The notes under the pieces were generated by a model. That model did no database searches and had not been told where the DNA came from. It was given only the letters and a program-made list of their open reading frames with translations. Shown here in pieces: positions 6,537 to 6,814 of a stretch of 6,814 nt of DNA. Within the stretch, counting starts at the first letter, position 1. Each line of letters starts with the position of its first letter. Origin of the DNA: Treponema sp. Its GTDB lineage: Bacteria; Spirochaetota; Spirochaetia; Treponematales; Breznakiellaceae. The DNA is taken from the NCBI GenBank assembly GCA_031272575.1, contig JAISTO010000004.1, forward strand, positions 1 through 6,814, given 5' to 3'. The translations under genes and the position numbers were made by a program.

Positions 6537-6553
6537 GGGAGGGGAGGGGAGGG
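6537..6553 (+). other. Potential G-quadruplex just after carB
   Basis: GGGAGGGGAGGGGAGGG on the plus strand has four G runs with single-A loops, a very favourable quadruplex pattern. Two more G runs (6513-6518 and 6521-6525) lie at the end of the carB reading frame. It falls in the 52-nt convergent gap between carB and the next gene, where I see no hairpin-plus-T-tract terminator. A role in ending or pausing carB transcription is speculation. Confidence 0.5.
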
Positions 6554-6582
6554 CGATGAACGATAAATATTTATAGTTTGTC

Positions 6583-6814
6583 TCAGCACCCCACGACGGT
6601 GATCTTTTTCCCCGCGACCGCCTCTTCCCGCATATAGCATTTCTCGTCCCAGGGTTTTTCCGTGTCGCGGTCGAACACCAGGAGCCAGCCATCAGCGCAG
6701 CCGAGTTTGTCCATGTAGGCCGCCGTCTGCTCCAGGCCCTCCGCGATGGTTTTTTCCCCGCGGAAAATCTTTAGTTCCACCGGGTACTTCTTGCCCTCGT
6801 AAAGCACACAGATG
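6583..6814 (-). CDS. C-terminal end of a PD-(D/E)XK nuclease-like protein (5' end missing)
   Basis: Only the last 76 or so codons are in the window. The frame is open to the right edge and ends with TGA at 6583-6585. The segment Y-P-V-E-L-K-I-F-R-G, then a helix with G-L-E-Q-T-A-A-Y-M-D, then W-L-L-V-F-D-R-D, matches the C-terminal PD-(D/E)XK-like module found at the end of many AAA-type ATPase proteins of bacteria. The E-L-K is the (D/E)XK half of the nuclease motif; the upstream Asp would lie beyond the edge. The rest of the protein, including any ATPase domain, cannot be seen. GTG at 6807 is unlikely to be the true start, since the strand before E-L-K would be cut. The gene converges on carB and is probably unrelated to it. 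Confidence 0.7.
   Translation of the reverse strand, partial: ICVLYEGKKYPVELKIFRGEKTIAEGLEQTAAYMDKLGCADGWLLVFDRDTEKPWDEKCYMREEAVAGKKITVVGC

Noticed and set aside
6563..6574. Perfect 12-bp palindrome ATAAATATTTAT after carB
   Set aside because: All A/T, no loop, no T tract following a stable stem; too weak for a terminator and too short to call an operator.
5298..6692. 464-codon open frame on the minus strand opposite carB
   Set aside because: It mirrors the conserved MGS-like domain and second synthase half in carB; its Arg/Gly/Val/His-rich sequence is typical of antisense frames in GC-rich DNA.

Overview
The window looks like a GC-rich chromosome segment from a Gram-negative, host-associated or anaerobic bacterium. 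A spirochaete of the Treponema type is my best guess. That rests on a eukaryote-like carbamoyl-phosphate synthase large subunit, a short YidC/Oxa1 homologue joined to a large polytopic region, and an outer-membrane-type small beta-barrel protein. The taxon is an inference, not a demonstrated fact. The strongest feature is a carB gene carrying a foreign-looking, in-frame insertion of about 200 codons.

Layout, left to right. (1) 1-1413, minus strand: a YidC/Oxa1-type membrane insertase fused to many extra transmembrane helices, open at the left edge and apparently starting at CTG. (2) 1430-2014, minus: a 194-residue secreted, outer-membrane-like protein, 16 nt upstream of the insertase gene and probably in one operon with it. 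(3) 2090-2566, minus: rnhA, ribonuclease HI, complete with its catalytic residues. (4) 2567-2699: a divergent promoter region serving rnhA and carB. (5) 2700-6530, plus: carB, 1276 residues against about 1070 for the usual protein. The excess is a segment at about residues 479-677, inside the oligomerisation domain. (6) 6531-6582: a short convergent gap with a G-run track able to form a G-quadruplex. (7) 6583-6814, minus: the C-terminal end of a PD-(D/E)XK-type nuclease-like protein, cut by the right edge.

Three promoters share one architecture: a TTGTC(T/A) -35 box, a 17-18 nt spacer and a TATACT -10 box. They drive the barrel/insertase operon, rnhA and carB, and they help fix the starts of all three downstream genes. 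The predicted leaders are short, and carB has only about 14 nt, which leaves no room for an attenuator or riboswitch.

The genes do not form one pathway: RNase HI serves DNA replication and repair, CarB makes carbamoyl phosphate for pyrimidines and arginine, and the barrel/insertase pair belongs to the envelope. No carA (the glutaminase partner) lies in the window. No rRNA, tRNA, CRISPR array or insertion sequence was seen.
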